Source: Desarmillaria ectypa (lineage: Eukaryota > Basidiomycota > Agaricomycetes > Agaricales > Physalacriaceae). From it: a stretch of 64,000 bases of DNA. Each line of letters begins with the position of its first letter. Position 1 is the stretch's first letter. Both the position numbers and the translations under genes were made by a program. Positions 1 through 12,634 of this stretch are shown here, piece after piece. The stretch covers positions 3,968,001-4,032,000 of the forward strand of contig JAUDYN010000001.1 of NCBI GenBank assembly GCA_030407005.1, given 5' to 3'. The notes under the pieces are model-generated. The model was not told where the DNA came from and searched no databases. It saw nothing but the letters and a program-made list of their open reading frames with translations.

Positions 1-3000
1 TGATTAAGTGTAGAGTAGTAAGAGGTTTAGTGTGATTGGTGTTCATTGCCATTCCCTAATTCTTTTGTCACTCACCATTACCAAGCACATCAATGGATGA
101 GCCAAGGACTGGTGGATGATGGAGATGGCTGAGCTAAGAAGCTCAAGTAGAGGAAAATTTAGATTTTCCACATAGAATGCATTTGTTGAAATGATCATTG
201 ACAAATTCCAAGATGCAGCAGTCAAGGAAGTACACAAGAAGAAGATGTATAACCTCCACATGGGTGACAAAACTGCCCAGGAGTATTTTCAGAAACTGGA
301 AAAACAGGCTAAGCTGGTCAGACTCCAAAATGACACTAGTCCTCATAGACACATGGTTGAGGCACTCTGACAAGGAGTGCCCAAATTGTACACTCTTGCT
401 ATCTCTAACCTTAGTATATTCATTCCTGTGGGCTATAAGGAATGAAAGGACTGCATTATCATCATAAACCAAGAGTGACAATGTCAGCAGATTATAGATT
501 CAACCCATGGTGTTTATCCCAACAATAAAAAATCCAATAACAATAACACTGAAACTTCAAAAGGAAGTTCTGGCATGACAAGTAGGATGCCAGAGAAGAA
601 AACCAGCACTGGTACCACTTATAGAGGTCAAGAGCAGCTAATGGACATTGATACCATTATGCTCTCAAATCAGAAGGAAAATGTTTCTGTTGTAAAAAGA
701 AGGGACATCATTCAAAGGACTGCTCAGAGCAGTCATGGAACAAGAAGAAAGAGGAGATTAGAGCCTCAACAACTATGCCTGTCACAGACTCTAAGATTGA
801 AGAGGTAAAAGATGCTGCTGGAAAGTGAGTGATTCCACTTGCTCAGTGAAAGGACAGTCTGATGTGCATTTGGAACTCATAAAGTAGACTCATAGTATTT
901 CTGTAATTAGTTCTGTATTATTCATGTATTCCAATATATCTATTGTCATCCTCTGCATCCAGACAAAGAAAGAATCACACAACCAGTATGCTATCTTGGT
1001 CAAGGACCAAGAAGACATACCAACTGACAAAGAAGATAACCCACTCAATCACCCACAAGGATCAAGCAGGCTGAACTGGAGACAGAGAGTCCCCAATAAA
1101 GATCCAACCCACAAAGTTGACCTTGTCAAAGTTCCAGATGAAGAAGATGACACTGCCTTCAGGAACTACCAGGAGAAGCAGAAGGAAAAAGAGATACCTC
1201 AGGAGGCAGCAAAGGACATGCTCTCAGAAAAGAAGCCAAAGAAATAGCTTAAACCCTTTAAGACCAAATGGACTTGGAGAGCTATTAAGGATGCCTGAAC
1301 TGAGGCAATCGCTAAAACTATCCTACTAAACTGGATAAACAAGTGTCAAGTTGAGAAAGTCATTGACAACCTTTTTGAAGGAATCAAAAATACAGAACAC
1401 TCCTGCACCTTGAATGGCTTGACAAACTTCACAAACCCATTCAATATAATATTTAGGCCCAGAATAGCAAACAATGGGACCTACAAATACCCATACAAAT
1501 CAAGATCTTAGATGCCTGCATAATACTAGAAGCCACAGCATTGATTGACAGCAGATGCACTAGGAGCTCTATTCATAGTTCCTATATCTATGCACACAAT
1601 CTCAAAATGAGACCAATATCTAGCCCCATCCCAGTATACAATGCTGATGAATCCTACAACAAGGTGGGGAAAATCATATTGTTTATAGAACTACATCTTA
1701 AAGTCAGGGATCACAGCAAATGAATTGACTTAGCAGTCACAGACTTAGGAAGCAAAGAAATATTCCTAGGATATGACTGGCTATTATGCCACAATCCTAT
1801 CATCAACTGAGAAATGGGCAAGATTATCTTTGCTTGCTATCAATGCATACAAAACCCCTACACACTATCTGATGCTGATAAAGACAATGAGTGGGAACTA
1901 GAAGAAGGGGAAACCATTCTAGCAGTGGACTTCACAGAAGTGATTGAAATATGGGCCATTCACAAAGCTAATGAGCTTGCAGCCAAAGCCAATGAAGGAA
2001 AAGCCAAGAAGTCCTTTGAAAGCATGATACCCAAAGATTATTGGGATTTCAAAGACTTGTTCAACAAAGAAAACTTTGACAAACTTCCAGAATGGAAGCC
2101 CTGGGATCATACAATTGAATTGGTCTCAAATGTCAAATCAACTTTAGACTGCAAAGTTTATCTGTTGAATTGAACTAAGCAGGAGGAACTCAATAAATTC
2201 CTCAAGGAAAATTTTATCTCAGGGTGAATTTGACTCTCCAAATCTCCAATGGCCTTGCAATTCTTCTTTGTCAAAAAGAAGGATGGAAAACTATGTCCCA
2301 TCCAGGATTATCAAAAACTCAATGAGATGACTATTAAAAATCAATATCTCTTACCACTCATATCTGAGTTGATGGACAAACTGGGAAGTGCCAAATACTT
2401 CACCAAGTTGGATGTACAGTGAGGATATAACAATGTGTGCATCAAAGAGGATGATGAATGGAAAGCAGCATTTAGAACAAACTGAGGGTTGTTTGAACTC
2501 ATGATGATGTTCTTCAGGCTCACCAATTCACCTGCCACCTTCCAATGGATGATGAATGATATTTTCAAAGATCTTATCATCACAAGAAAAGTTACAGTCT
2601 ATCTTGATGATATTCTGATATTCTCCAAAAACTTGGAAAAACATCAACAAATAGTCCAATGGGTGTTGGAGCTTCTCAGGAAACACAAGTTGTTCCTGAA
2701 AGCAGAGAAGTGCAAGTTTGAAGTACTTGAAACCAAGTACTTGAGCATCATCATCAGCAAAGGATCCATTTATATGAACCCAGTCAAAGTTGCAGGAATC
2801 ATAGAATAGCCAGTTCTCACTAAGAAACAGGAACTACAGTTGTTTTTAGGATTTACCAACTTCTATAGATACTTTATCAAAGGATATAGCAATATATTAA
2901 GGTTGATGACACAACTCACAGGGAAGGAGCTATAGACATGAGAAACAGCACAACAAGTCACATTTCAACAACTTAAAGCACAATTGGCAATGGATGTAGT

Positions 3001-5570
3001 CCTAGCCATTCCAATGGAGAAAGGATAATTCTGCATGGAAGCAGATTCTAGTGAGAGGGCAATTGGTGCCATTTTAAGCTAAGAACAGAATGGAAAATAG
3101 AGACCAGTCACATTTTTATCAAAAGCCTTAACTCTCACTAAGCAAAATTATGAGATATACAACAAGGAATTACTCACATCCATGCTAGCCCTTGATGAAT
3201 GGAGACATTACCTCATGAGAGCCACAGTAGATTTTGAGATCTGGACAGATTATCAAAATCTGCAATATTTTCACAAGCCACAAAAACTCAACCACAGACA
3301 AGTGTGATGGGTCACAGAACTTGTGGAATATCATTTCACTCTCTACCATAAACCAGGAATTGCCAAAAAAAAAAAAGTGGACCTACTCAGTCGATGAGCA
3401 GATCATGAACAAGGCAAGGACAATAACAAAGAAGTAGTTGTCCTTAAAGCCAAGTTCTTTAATGTCATGATCATGCTGACAGAAGCAGAGATCTGAGAAT
3501 ATGTTAAAAGTGCAACCCACAACAACCAGAAATGGGATCAAGGGATCACTAAGGCCCTTAACCATGAAAGAGAAAGATGGAAGATGGACTTATCTTCTAT
3601 TATCAAAGGATTTATGTTCCTTGAGATCATGCAGTATGAGGAGAAGTTATTGCCAGATATCATGACTATATTATGGTAAGATACCCAGGAGTGGAAAAGA
3701 TGAAAGAGCTAGTCCTAAGAGACTACTGGTGGCCCAAGATGAAGAAGGATGTCAAAACATATGTCCAAGCATGTGAAACATATGCTTGAACCAAAACCAA
3801 TACCCAAGCCAAGCATACACCCCTTCATCCAAATGAAATCCCATCAAAACCATGGATACATATATCTGTCAACATGGTTACTGGAGTACCTCTCTCCAAT
3901 GGCCATGATGTGATCTTGGTCATTGTCAACAGGTTCTCAAAAGAAATCATTCCTATCACCTGCAGCACAGAGCTTTCATCTGAAGGATGGGCTTGAATTC
4001 TACATGACAAGGTATATGCCAAACACAGCATGCCTGTCACTGTCATATCTGACAGAGGACCATAATTTATGTCCAAGTTCTTAAAAGACTTATATGATAT
4101 GTTATAAATCAAAGGAAATGCTTCCATAGCATTTCACCCTCAAATGGATGAACAAACAGAACACATTAATCAGGAGATAGAAAAATATCTATGAATATTC
4201 ATCAATCATTGACAAGATGACTGAATGGAATGGCTACCTTTAGCAGCCTTCCAACATAACAATTGCATATACTCCACCATAGGCAAAAGTCTATTTCAAA
4301 TCAACTATGGTAAAAATCCCTGAGTCACTCCTGACTTGCATACTCATTCTCCTCTCTGCATCCCTGCATCAGAATCATTCACAGACATGATGAAACACAT
4401 TCATGAAGAAACCCAAACTGCTTTACAGAAAGCTGGAGAATAAATGAAAACTCAATATAACAAAAAAAAAGAGAATGGCAGTCAAATACCAAACCAGTCA
4501 AAAGGTTTGGCTCAACACCACTAATATTCATATGCCATGACCAAAGAAAAAGCTCAATGACAAATGGGTTGAGCCCTTCACAATTCTTGAAAAATGAGGT
4601 CTTTCAGCCTACAAGCTGAAGCTACCTCCATAGTGGAAAATATACCTGGTTTTCAATGAAACTCTTCTTATGATGTACATTCCTCCTTTCCTAATCAGGA
4701 ACAGCCACCAGCACTATCACCAGACATTATCCATGATGAAGAAGAATATGAGATTGAAACAATTCTTGATGATAGACCCCAAAAAGTATGAGAACAAAAA
4801 GGTCAACCATCAAGAATGGTGATGGACTATCTAGTCAAGTGGAAGGGATATGGGCTGGAAGAAAACCAATGGGTCACAGAAAGGAACTTAGGTAATACAA
4901 AAGGAGCAATTGCCAAATACCTCAAAGTGAAGGGAGCAGTGGAAGTCTAAGCAATAGTAGTCACTCCTGCAAAATTTACAGTCATCATTGATGCAAAGAA
5001 AACTGTAGATCAATGGAGATATTTAGTCAAAAAATATCCCTGCATTGAATACTGGTACTACAAAGAGGAAATTACAGATCTGAAGGATCTCATCAATGAC
5101 TACTGGAAGGCAAACAACTAAGATGATGATGAAGAAGAATACCAATGGAATGGAGATGATGATGCAAGAAATGCAAGAGAGACTCCTTTGGAAGAACTGG
5201 TAGTCAGGTCATAATAAAAGTTGGGACATCTGTCCTAACAAGGGGGTAATGTTATGATTTCACCTATTTTTCATGCTTATTTTATCTTTTATCAAAGGCA
5301 CTGGATTATCATATCTAATCTCAGCACCCACAAAGACATGGAACTATGGCTCACTGCAGTTGTTCCACTATACCATTGTTTCCATTTATTTCACACATGG
5401 ACACACATGTAACCATCTATTATTAGAACCCATACTTTAGTATATAAGTAGCATAGCTCTCACTGTATATTCTCCAGCTTTGAGCTAAGTTTAATCATAC
5501 CAAACTTTACTTGTTGACTCCTCTTCTTGCCTAAGGCTAAAACCTTAGTCTCAACTCTTAGTCAACAACA
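1..5570 (+). mobile_element. Decayed Ty3/gypsy LTR retrotransposon (chromovirus type), left end outside window
   Basis: Broken reading frames on the plus strand follow the gypsy order. Gag-like helices lie at about 170-470. A CCHC zinc knuckle (CFCCKKKGHHSKDC) is at about 676-725. The protease region is near 1530-1800, where the usual DSG is DSR. Reverse transcriptase spans about 2230-2800 with the YLDDILIF active-site box, RNase H about 3000-3300, integrase about 3650-4430, and a C-terminal chromodomain (YLVKWKGYGLEENQW) is near 4820-4890. Many in-frame TGA and TAG codons break every domain, so it cannot code for working proteins. The 3' LTR is present, but the 5' LTR and primer binding site must lie left of base 1. 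The chromodomain places it among chromoviruses, which favour heterochromatin. The tract has almost no CpG and lower GC than the rest of the window, consistent with methylation and deamination. Confidence 0.93.
5250..5570 (+). repeat. 3' long terminal repeat of the gypsy element
   Basis: The repeat begins TGTTATGATT directly after a purine-rich polypurine tract (AAGGGGGTAA, 5240-5249) and ends TCAACAACA, giving the TGTT..AACA termini typical of LTRs. A TATA-like TATATAAGTA at 5441-5450 fits a U3 promoter. Its length is about 321 bp. The partner LTR is not in the window, so identity between LTRs, and so insertion age, cannot be judged here. Confidence 0.75.
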
Positions 5571-6879
5571 TTAAGTGGAATCATTGGGTGACTGTATGAA
5601 CATGATACAGCCCAGTGTTTACCATTGTTGTCCAATAGAGTTTGGGTCTAACATCTATAGCTACTATAAGTGAAAATGTCACCATATGTAGAGCAGTCAC
5701 TTAGCTATGTATCTCCTGGACTACATACAGGTTAGTTATTACTATAGGTACAATGGTTGTATTTAAGTAGCCATAAGCTGGCTAATGAAACCTTGCTAGC
5801 TTCTAACCCCCACTCTCTCTGGTATACTTTGCATATCATATTTGGAGAAGAGACAAAATATATCACAAATTCTCACAAGTTCATCACTAACACATACCTT
5901 ATTTTAACTGTAGCCATTCACCATGAGTGTGCTTTTGCATCTCATACTTTATCTCATATTGCATCACTTTCACAGTGCCAGGATAAGAAATGTCACTTAA
6001 TCATGCTGGTGGGTGCTTAGGATGCAGTCTCTTTGAATTTGCTCTTTCTCATTCAGTCAATCTCCTAGGAATCCACAATTCTGACATCGGATTTCTCATC
6101 CCATTCTGCTCAAGGTCATGATATTGGGTGGCCACATATAGTAATTATTGTGAATGGATCGGAGGTGGAGGCGTTGGTTCGTCCAAAGCCTTTTTCATCG
6201 AGCTACACTTACAGCTTTTGAAGGGCCTTGCTCACTGCGAATTTTCCATCATCTGTTGTTGCTTGTAAGTTGCATAGTGTCCCTACAGTCAACTGCTTCT
6301 GACATTGTTATTGCTCCTCTAGTCAATATACTTGCTTTATTGTCTCATCGAGACATTCATTGTGGCTGCTGGAGGATGATTTGATCATGGGTGTAGGGTT
6401 TACAAGGTGGCTGATTACATGGAATAGAATAATTATTAGGTACCGTTGTCGTTGATAGTTTCAATGAATATATGGATTAATATTCCGAATAGTCCTTGCT
6501 ATGTGAGACATACGAGAGCTATATTGGTGTAGGTACAAGTACAGGACCGCTACCGTAGTGATGTGGTAGCATGAATGGGGCGCTACCGGCTGCTACTGAT
6601 CGATACGTACTCTTAGCGGCGTGCCACCAGCGCGACGTAACGGGGACTTTCCTACCACGCTATCAGCACTGTGTGACCTACATAGTGCAATGTAGCAAAG
6701 TTTTTTTTTTTTCCTGAAGTGGGCCTGCTGGTCCTAAAGCCGTCAAGCCTACAAAAAGAAACCAGCTGCCGGTTCTTTGTACAAAGGGAAAGAATCGGGG
6801 ACCCGGCAAATGCCGCTACTATCTTTGCTACTTGCTCCTTTCAACCCAACTTAAATTGAGCCTAAACACTGTTTCTCAG
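5571..6879. other. No gene seen; CpG-poor to about 6085, then normal composition
   Basis: The first 515 bases keep the CpG-free, AT-rich character of the neighbouring retrotransposon but show no recognisable retroelement protein. CpG reappears abruptly near 6088. The rest, including a poly-T run near 6700, has only short open frames without family resemblance. It may be an older transposon fragment or flanking DNA affected by methylation spreading. Confidence 0.6.
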
Positions 6880-7360
6880 CAATGGTTTGTTACGATGTGG
6901 TACCAATTTGTATGCGATTTTCTGATCCGCATTTCAGAATTCTGACCACTTATAGTCACGTTTGCCAATGGTCTCGACTAGTCATTCATGATGCCCGAAC
7001 CCTCAAAGCACTCAAACGATTTCCTGAATACGTCGACTTTGCCCTGAACTGTAAATGAGAATTACTAGCACTCCACTTATTCGTAAAAGTATCTCACGTT
7101 GCAATGTTCTATACAATAAGTTCTATCGGCAACACGGATATTTGTCAGGAGCAACAACTAAATACTGGAAAAGAGCCCCTATGCCGCTTCAGCTTCAGTT
7201 TCGCCATCTTACTATTTGATTCGTCGTATATAGTGAGTGGTTACATATGTTCGGTTCTGATATTTAGCTAACACTGAATTACACCAACAGTGATTTCAAT
7301 TTACCCCGGAGGTCTGCTACTATGATATCAAGGTCTTATCTTTCTCTTATCATTTTGTAG
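6880..7360 (+). pseudogene. Decayed 5' part of the cytochrome P450 gene
   Basis: Translated pieces resemble the N-terminal third of fungal P450s. One reads SRLVIHDARTLKAL (about 6972-7013), where relatives have a strand-helix segment. Another is a GGLL stretch just before the GDDHKRHRK helix-C block. The pieces are interrupted: a TGA falls at about 7321, where relatives have tryptophan, and the only candidate intron before 7361 (GTCTTATC..TTGTAG) would be 28 nt, too short for normal splicing. No N-terminal membrane anchor was found. This may be a decayed 5' end, or one where the true exons escaped me. Confidence 0.45.
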
Positions 7361-9124
7361 GTGATGATCACAAGCGACACCGTAAAGTTCTCCTACCGGG
7401 TTTCGGAGGACCTGAAGTCAAATTCTATGTACCAGTGTTTTTCACATACGCTAGTAAGGTAAATAGAAAACCTTCTGTTCTCCAGGTCTACGCACTAAGT
7501 TCTTCATCTACTCAAAGATGGCATCAAAGTGGAAAGAGCTGATCTCCGCATCTGACAACCAGTCAGTTGTTCTTGATATGCCTTCATGGACATCGCGCGC
7601 AGCATTGGATGCGATAGGCGAAGGTACGTTAACTACGCAGTTGTACGTTGACTACTCCCATTAAGTCACGGTTCCAGCGGCTTTTGATTACCAGTTCGGC
7701 GCTCTCGATAACTCAGCCAATCCTCTTACCATCGCGTATACAAATCAACTGTCAGCTTGAGTTCTCTCGTAATGTGTGCTTCCCTGACGATACTTCCGCT
7801 TTTCAGTGTTGACACGTTTGCCGAACAAACGGACAACAGCACCCTATCGTTGTCTCTGATGGAATGGCTACCAGAAGGGCTTCTACGATTCATTGTTCAA
7901 AAGGCATCTATCGAGCGATTGAGACACGCTCGAATGACGAATGAGTTATCCAGCGAGGTTGCGAAGAAGTTGTTGCATGAGAAGCACCAAGCCCTTGTGG
8001 CCGGAAAACCGAGCAAGGATATCATGAGTCTATTAGGTTTGATTCTGCTTCTTCATCCCCTTATTTGCACGAGTCTCATTTGTACGGATGGTAGTGAAAG
8101 CGAATGTCTCGGAAAATCCAAAGACTCGACTGGACGATGAAGAACTTCTCGCTCAAATGAAGTATGTGTATTTCATCAATTATGAGTCCGCCACTTATTC
8201 TGCTGATGGCAGCACCATCATTTTCGCTGGTCATGAAACAACGGCTAATACGCTTTCTTGGACGCTTCTTGAACTTTCAAAACGTCCCGAGGTGCAAGAG
8301 CGATTGAGGGCGGAGATCAGAGCGAAAGAACATTTGGTTTTTGACCGCGGTGATACCGAGTTCACGGTGCAGGACTTGGATAGCATGCCTTATTTGATTG
8401 CTGTAGTGAAGGTCGAGTCCGATGCCTTCTCGCATTCTCTTGGGCTCGTCTCCTTGTAGGAAGTACTCCGGTTCCATCCCGCTTTTTACAACTCCGTCCG
8501 GGTAACATCTCGAGATGACGTGCTTCCCTTGAGCAAACCTGTGATGTTAGCAACAGGAAAAGTGGTACAAGAGGTGGCCGTACCGAAAGGAACATTCATC
8601 TTTGCTTCCGTTGCCGGATATAACAGGTGAGAATGAACTATGACGGTCATTGCAACCTTGTTGATTTTGCGCGACGAAAAGGAACAAGGATATTTGGGGA
8701 GAAGATGCCCACGTTTTCAATCCTGAAAGATGGCTCCGTGGAAGCATGAACAAAGACGTCTCAGTCGGTGTCTATGGGAACCTGTAGGTTTGGGGTTCAT
8801 TGTGAAGTGCTGACGATTCGTTGACATTATGTTATCCTAGATTCAGTTTTCTTGGAGGATCGAGGTCGTGTATCGGCTGGAGATTCGCGTATGGAGTATC
8901 TTATTGCGTACGACTCCTTGACATTTCTAACTCGAAGGTTTCATAGGGTTCTCGAACTCCATGCCTTTTTAATCGAGCTCATCAACAACTTTGAATTTTA
9001 TATGACTACAGAAGCTGAAAGGATTCGTAGGGAGGCTTGCATCATTATGATACCGACTGTGGAGGGAGCGGTGGAGAAGGGCTCACGACTGCCATTAAGA
9101 GTAGCGATAGCCTCTCGTGATTGA
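7361..9124 (+). CDS. Cytochrome P450 monooxygenase (3' exons; 5' end decayed)
   Basis: This is a heme-thiolate monooxygenase of the fungal microsomal type. Such enzymes insert one oxygen atom into lipophilic substrates using electrons from P450 reductase at the ER. Ten exons join in frame: 7361-7458, 7519-7623, 7678-7750, 7807-8036, 8095-8161, 8213-8411, 8460-8626, 8682-8783, 8841-8888 and 8947-9124. In order they show helix C (DDHKRHRK), the helix I oxygen-binding motif (AGHETT), the helix K ExxR (EVLR), the PERW meander, and the heme-cysteine loop FLGGSRSCIG. The last exon closes with TGA at 9122-9124. The region before 7361 carries a stop and an implausibly short intron, so the gene may be a 5'-damaged pseudogene despite seemingly intact downstream exons. 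No pathway partners are nearby, so the substrate cannot be inferred. Confidence 0.82.
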
Positions 9125-9526
9125 ACCTTGTAGTGTATAATTTGATCGCGACTCGCTTATGGATTCGTTTGACGAACTGCAGGTTATCAGTGAAAGTGGA
9201 AAAAATGGACTTTATCTCCTGCTCGCAACGGCAATTTGAAGTACGGTTCCTGGGATACATATCTAGCTTTATATGGAAAACACAGACTGTGGCCTCGGTA
9301 AGAGTATCAGCAATGCGCATGTCTATGTATCCATGTCTTATCAGCAAAGGTACTTGCGCTACACTATAGCTCCTAATACTATTGCAAAGACGACGTTAAG
9401 TTTAGTGATTAATAACAAACTTCTATGTGACAAATTTTGACATTCTAGGACTAGGAGTGCGGAGAAAAGATGACATCTAAGTACTGTACAACATGCGAAC
9501 CATACATGTGACGTGCATATGAATAC
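9125..9526. other. Intergenic, nothing recognised
   Basis: This lies between the ends of two convergent genes and presumably holds their 3' untranslated regions. No open frame resembles a known protein. Confidence 0.5.
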
Positions 9527-10623
9527 TCATGATACTTCCTTCACCGAGCTCGTAGTAGTCGGGCTGTGACTCGAGTTCCCGTCCTGCTGAGCTCTCAGCC
9601 AGCTTCCGAGCCCAACAGCAATAGCACCAACAGCCTGCGCAGCTCCAGAAGCCAATACGGCGCCACCAGCACCCGCAGCAACAGCTGGGATGGCCGGCAA
9701 ACTTCCTGCTGTTATAAGGATAGCACTTATCGTGGTCATCACCTTGGGATGTTCACTAGTCAAGAAATCTAGTGCATTACACGCATTAATCAACCAGACC
9801 GGTGCATTGGCCACCGTTGTGACAGCTAAGCAGTAGTTCAGCGCCTGATTTAGACTGTATAAGAAACGATCGAAACTCACTGTGATCAGTTGTCGACGAC
9901 CGTGTTGGTAAAGGGCGGGTCACCGTCACCGATGCGTCTGACTTATTCTTCTGCACCTGTGGTCTTGTCGTATCCGTCGTTGACGCCCTCCGTAAAGGTT
10001 TGAAGAAATTACCCGACGCCGATTTCGCACCAGTTAATAGTGGGGGTCGCTCTTTCTCCCCTTCCTTCTCCTTCTTCGACATCTGGAGATCGTTCACCGG
10101 TTCCTCAGTTATCGGACTTTCGGGCTCATCCTTCTTCCGCGTCGTCCACCAACGCCCGGACGACTTTGTGTGTACTTTAACGGTCGTCATCGCTGTGGCA
10201 TCGATATGCCCTAGAGATATGTAAGTAACCTCGCTAAATGCGCAAGGAATTGCTTACATTCCAAATTCCTCATAGCAATCTTGAATTTCTGCCAATTCCA
10301 CCGGTAATTTCCTCCATGCACCTTATGCATGACGACCTTGAGCTCGTCCAACCTGGCCATCGCGACATCAGCCTTCACTAGCCGCCTCAGGAACCATTCA
10401 AGACTCACCTCGCCTTCGCTTTCTCGCCCATGTATTTCTGTGCGACCTTGTGCCAATATTCCTTCGGTACGTTCCTCTCCTGGCATCCATCCTTGACCTT
10501 CTTCAGCCAATCATCGACCGACTCGTTCCTCCCGTCGCCATAGAACATAGGTGGATTCTCCCAAGCTGCATACACAGGTTCGAGGTCGTACGACCTGAGT
10601 TTGAATGCGTCTAGGACCGACAT
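9527..10623 (-). CDS. Unrecognised four-exon protein, about 312 residues
   Basis: Four exons join cleanly on the minus strand: 10623-10409, 10352-10258, 10210-9881 and 9825-9527, with GT..AG introns of 47-57 nt. The spliced length is 939 nt with one stop. The N-terminal third (MSVLDAFKLRSYDLEP..) is rich in Trp and basic residues, including DELKVVMHKVHGGNYRWNW. This compact helical look faintly recalls gag-like domains, but I cannot assign a family. The middle third is Ser/Thr/Lys-rich and probably disordered. The last third contains Ala/Gly-rich hydrophobic stretches (for example AILITAGSLPAIPAVAAGAGGA) that could form membrane helices or a buried hairpin. Regular splicing and a continuous frame argue for a real gene. 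Function is unknown. Confidence 0.72.
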
Positions 10624-12634
10624 GTGGGAAATAGGTTATAGCACTGACGCTGGCTGGAGGATTTATCTTAACTTCGGAATTCCCTTATTAAAAGGGTGTG
10701 CACCCCGGCACGGAACCAGAAACATTAGATAGGGTGAAAAACTGACAGTTGCTTGCGAACGCGCTGAACACACGTTGCAAGTATCGTGATGGATGACGAA
10801 GGCACATTGTAGCTGCGCGACCGGTGAACTTGGATGGTGACGGAAAGATCGCTGCTCCGCTGAGGTCTAGGCCACGTTCTGGGGTGCTGCCTTATGGCGT
10901 GTTTTCGCTATTGACGAGTGTAAAGATAAATGTAACCTATGCAGCATGCGATGCATACATATTCTGCATCGCTCGTCGCCGTTCGCAGATGTTATTCAAT
11001 CCATCGTTGATCCACTGATACCGTCGGCGGTATAGAAACAAGAGCCGATGTTCTTGGGAAGAAAGAAATCAAGTCGTGACAAACGAGTCTGTGAACGCTC
11101 GGAGAAAGTTGTCCCCGCGTTGAAGCCGACATGCTCAGCTGAAATGAATGTCCTTTTGGTGTTTCCGAGTCCGCATATAGAACCCCACCCGGCCGCACAG
11201 TCTACCTTTGGATGAAATATGTAATTAGGACGCAGTTGACATTGCGGGAGAGCAACCCTTGGGAAGTGGTTTACCGAAAGTTCCATGGAGCTGAAGATAT
11301 GTGCTCCCGAAACACGAAAGAGGAAACGGCGCTGCTAAGAAATCCCGAGATGGTTCCAAATGGAAACGGAGCTGAAACAGATCCCAGAGACGCATCCTTT
11401 TGGCGTGAGGTTTGAATGAAGATGGAACCCTCCAGTAAAGAAGATGTTTGCAAGAGGAGCCGTGTGGTGAACGACTCGGAAATGACACTGATTGTGCAGA
11501 GTAGGTACTTGGCGTTTGAAAATTTATGCCTGAAGCCTGAGGATCTTGGGACTGGCGCGGTGATTTGCATGCGCACAATATCCTGTCCACTAGGCTTTGC
11601 TGGCTTTCATGACCGGTACAGCTTTTCGAAATGTGCATTAATAGCAGCAATATGCTGCCGTACTAAAAGCTACTAGTTACATCAACGAAGACGAGAAGTT
11701 TGGGATCGGCTCACCAAGATGAGCTGTATACAACTGGATAGAAAGGGCAGGAACGCATGCAATCCCCGGGGCTACGACTCGTGTCGTCGGGAGGTTCGGC
11801 ATTCCCCATAAAGGTAAATGCCGACCATGGCAAACCGCCGAATCCCGTCCCAATGGCGGCCACGTTCTAGGCGAGCCTCTAAGCTTCCCTTTTACCTCCA
11901 TCGTTGCCTAGTTGCGAGCGTGTTATTCGTCTAAACACTCCTTCATTCCTTCGAAATATTTGTTCGGCAGTAGCGAAGTGATTGGCCATAGCAATTGACC
12001 TCACTGTTCCTGAAGTATAGGTGCACTGTCCAGCAGCCAGGCCTATTCCTTGCCAGACGAATTAGAATACAAAGGCCCCCACTACCACAGATTCTGGCAT
12101 GACTTGCAGGCCGAGGAAGGGTATAGGTGAGTTTGAGTAGAGCAGTATTACAAGCGACTCTGAGATCATGGTGGTTTACTCAGAGAAGGTTTTCAACATT
12201 TTTCCAAGTGTCTTGTTTCTCTTTATGTACTGCTGTTTACTTCATATAGGTAAAATATCTAAGGGATGTGCTAAGGACATTTTGACTGCTAAGCGCTGAA
12301 CTAAACCGAGGACCTCCGAGATCGCCGAAATAATGCGTCATGAATTCCAACTCGTGCTAACACGCCGACAGTCTATTCACCAGAAGTCCGAAGCAGTCAT
12401 GTCTCACGGCGGCCTGTATAGCAAATTTCGGTGATAAGGTGCATACAGCATTTAAAAGCAGTAGTTTTTTTCCCAGCTACCAACAAAAAACAAGTCCTGC
12501 ATTCATATTATACCTTCACCTATGCGAAGTCTGTATAGGACAATATGTCCATTTTAAAGTGATAAAGGATATAGAAGAGGAATAATGTAAATGATGCTGA
12601 AATCCTAAAGCTGTCCTATGGTGGTATGTGTCGG
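10624..12634. other. Two kilobases without a recognised gene
   Basis: Several overlapping open frames of 60-140 codons occur on both strands around 11000-11700. On the plus strand a frame from 11212 to 11676 is interrupted by a single TGA at 11413-11415. None shows a known motif or convincing introns. The left part should contain the promoter of the minus-strand gene ending at 10623, the right part the 3' end of the esterase gene. Confidence 0.4.
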
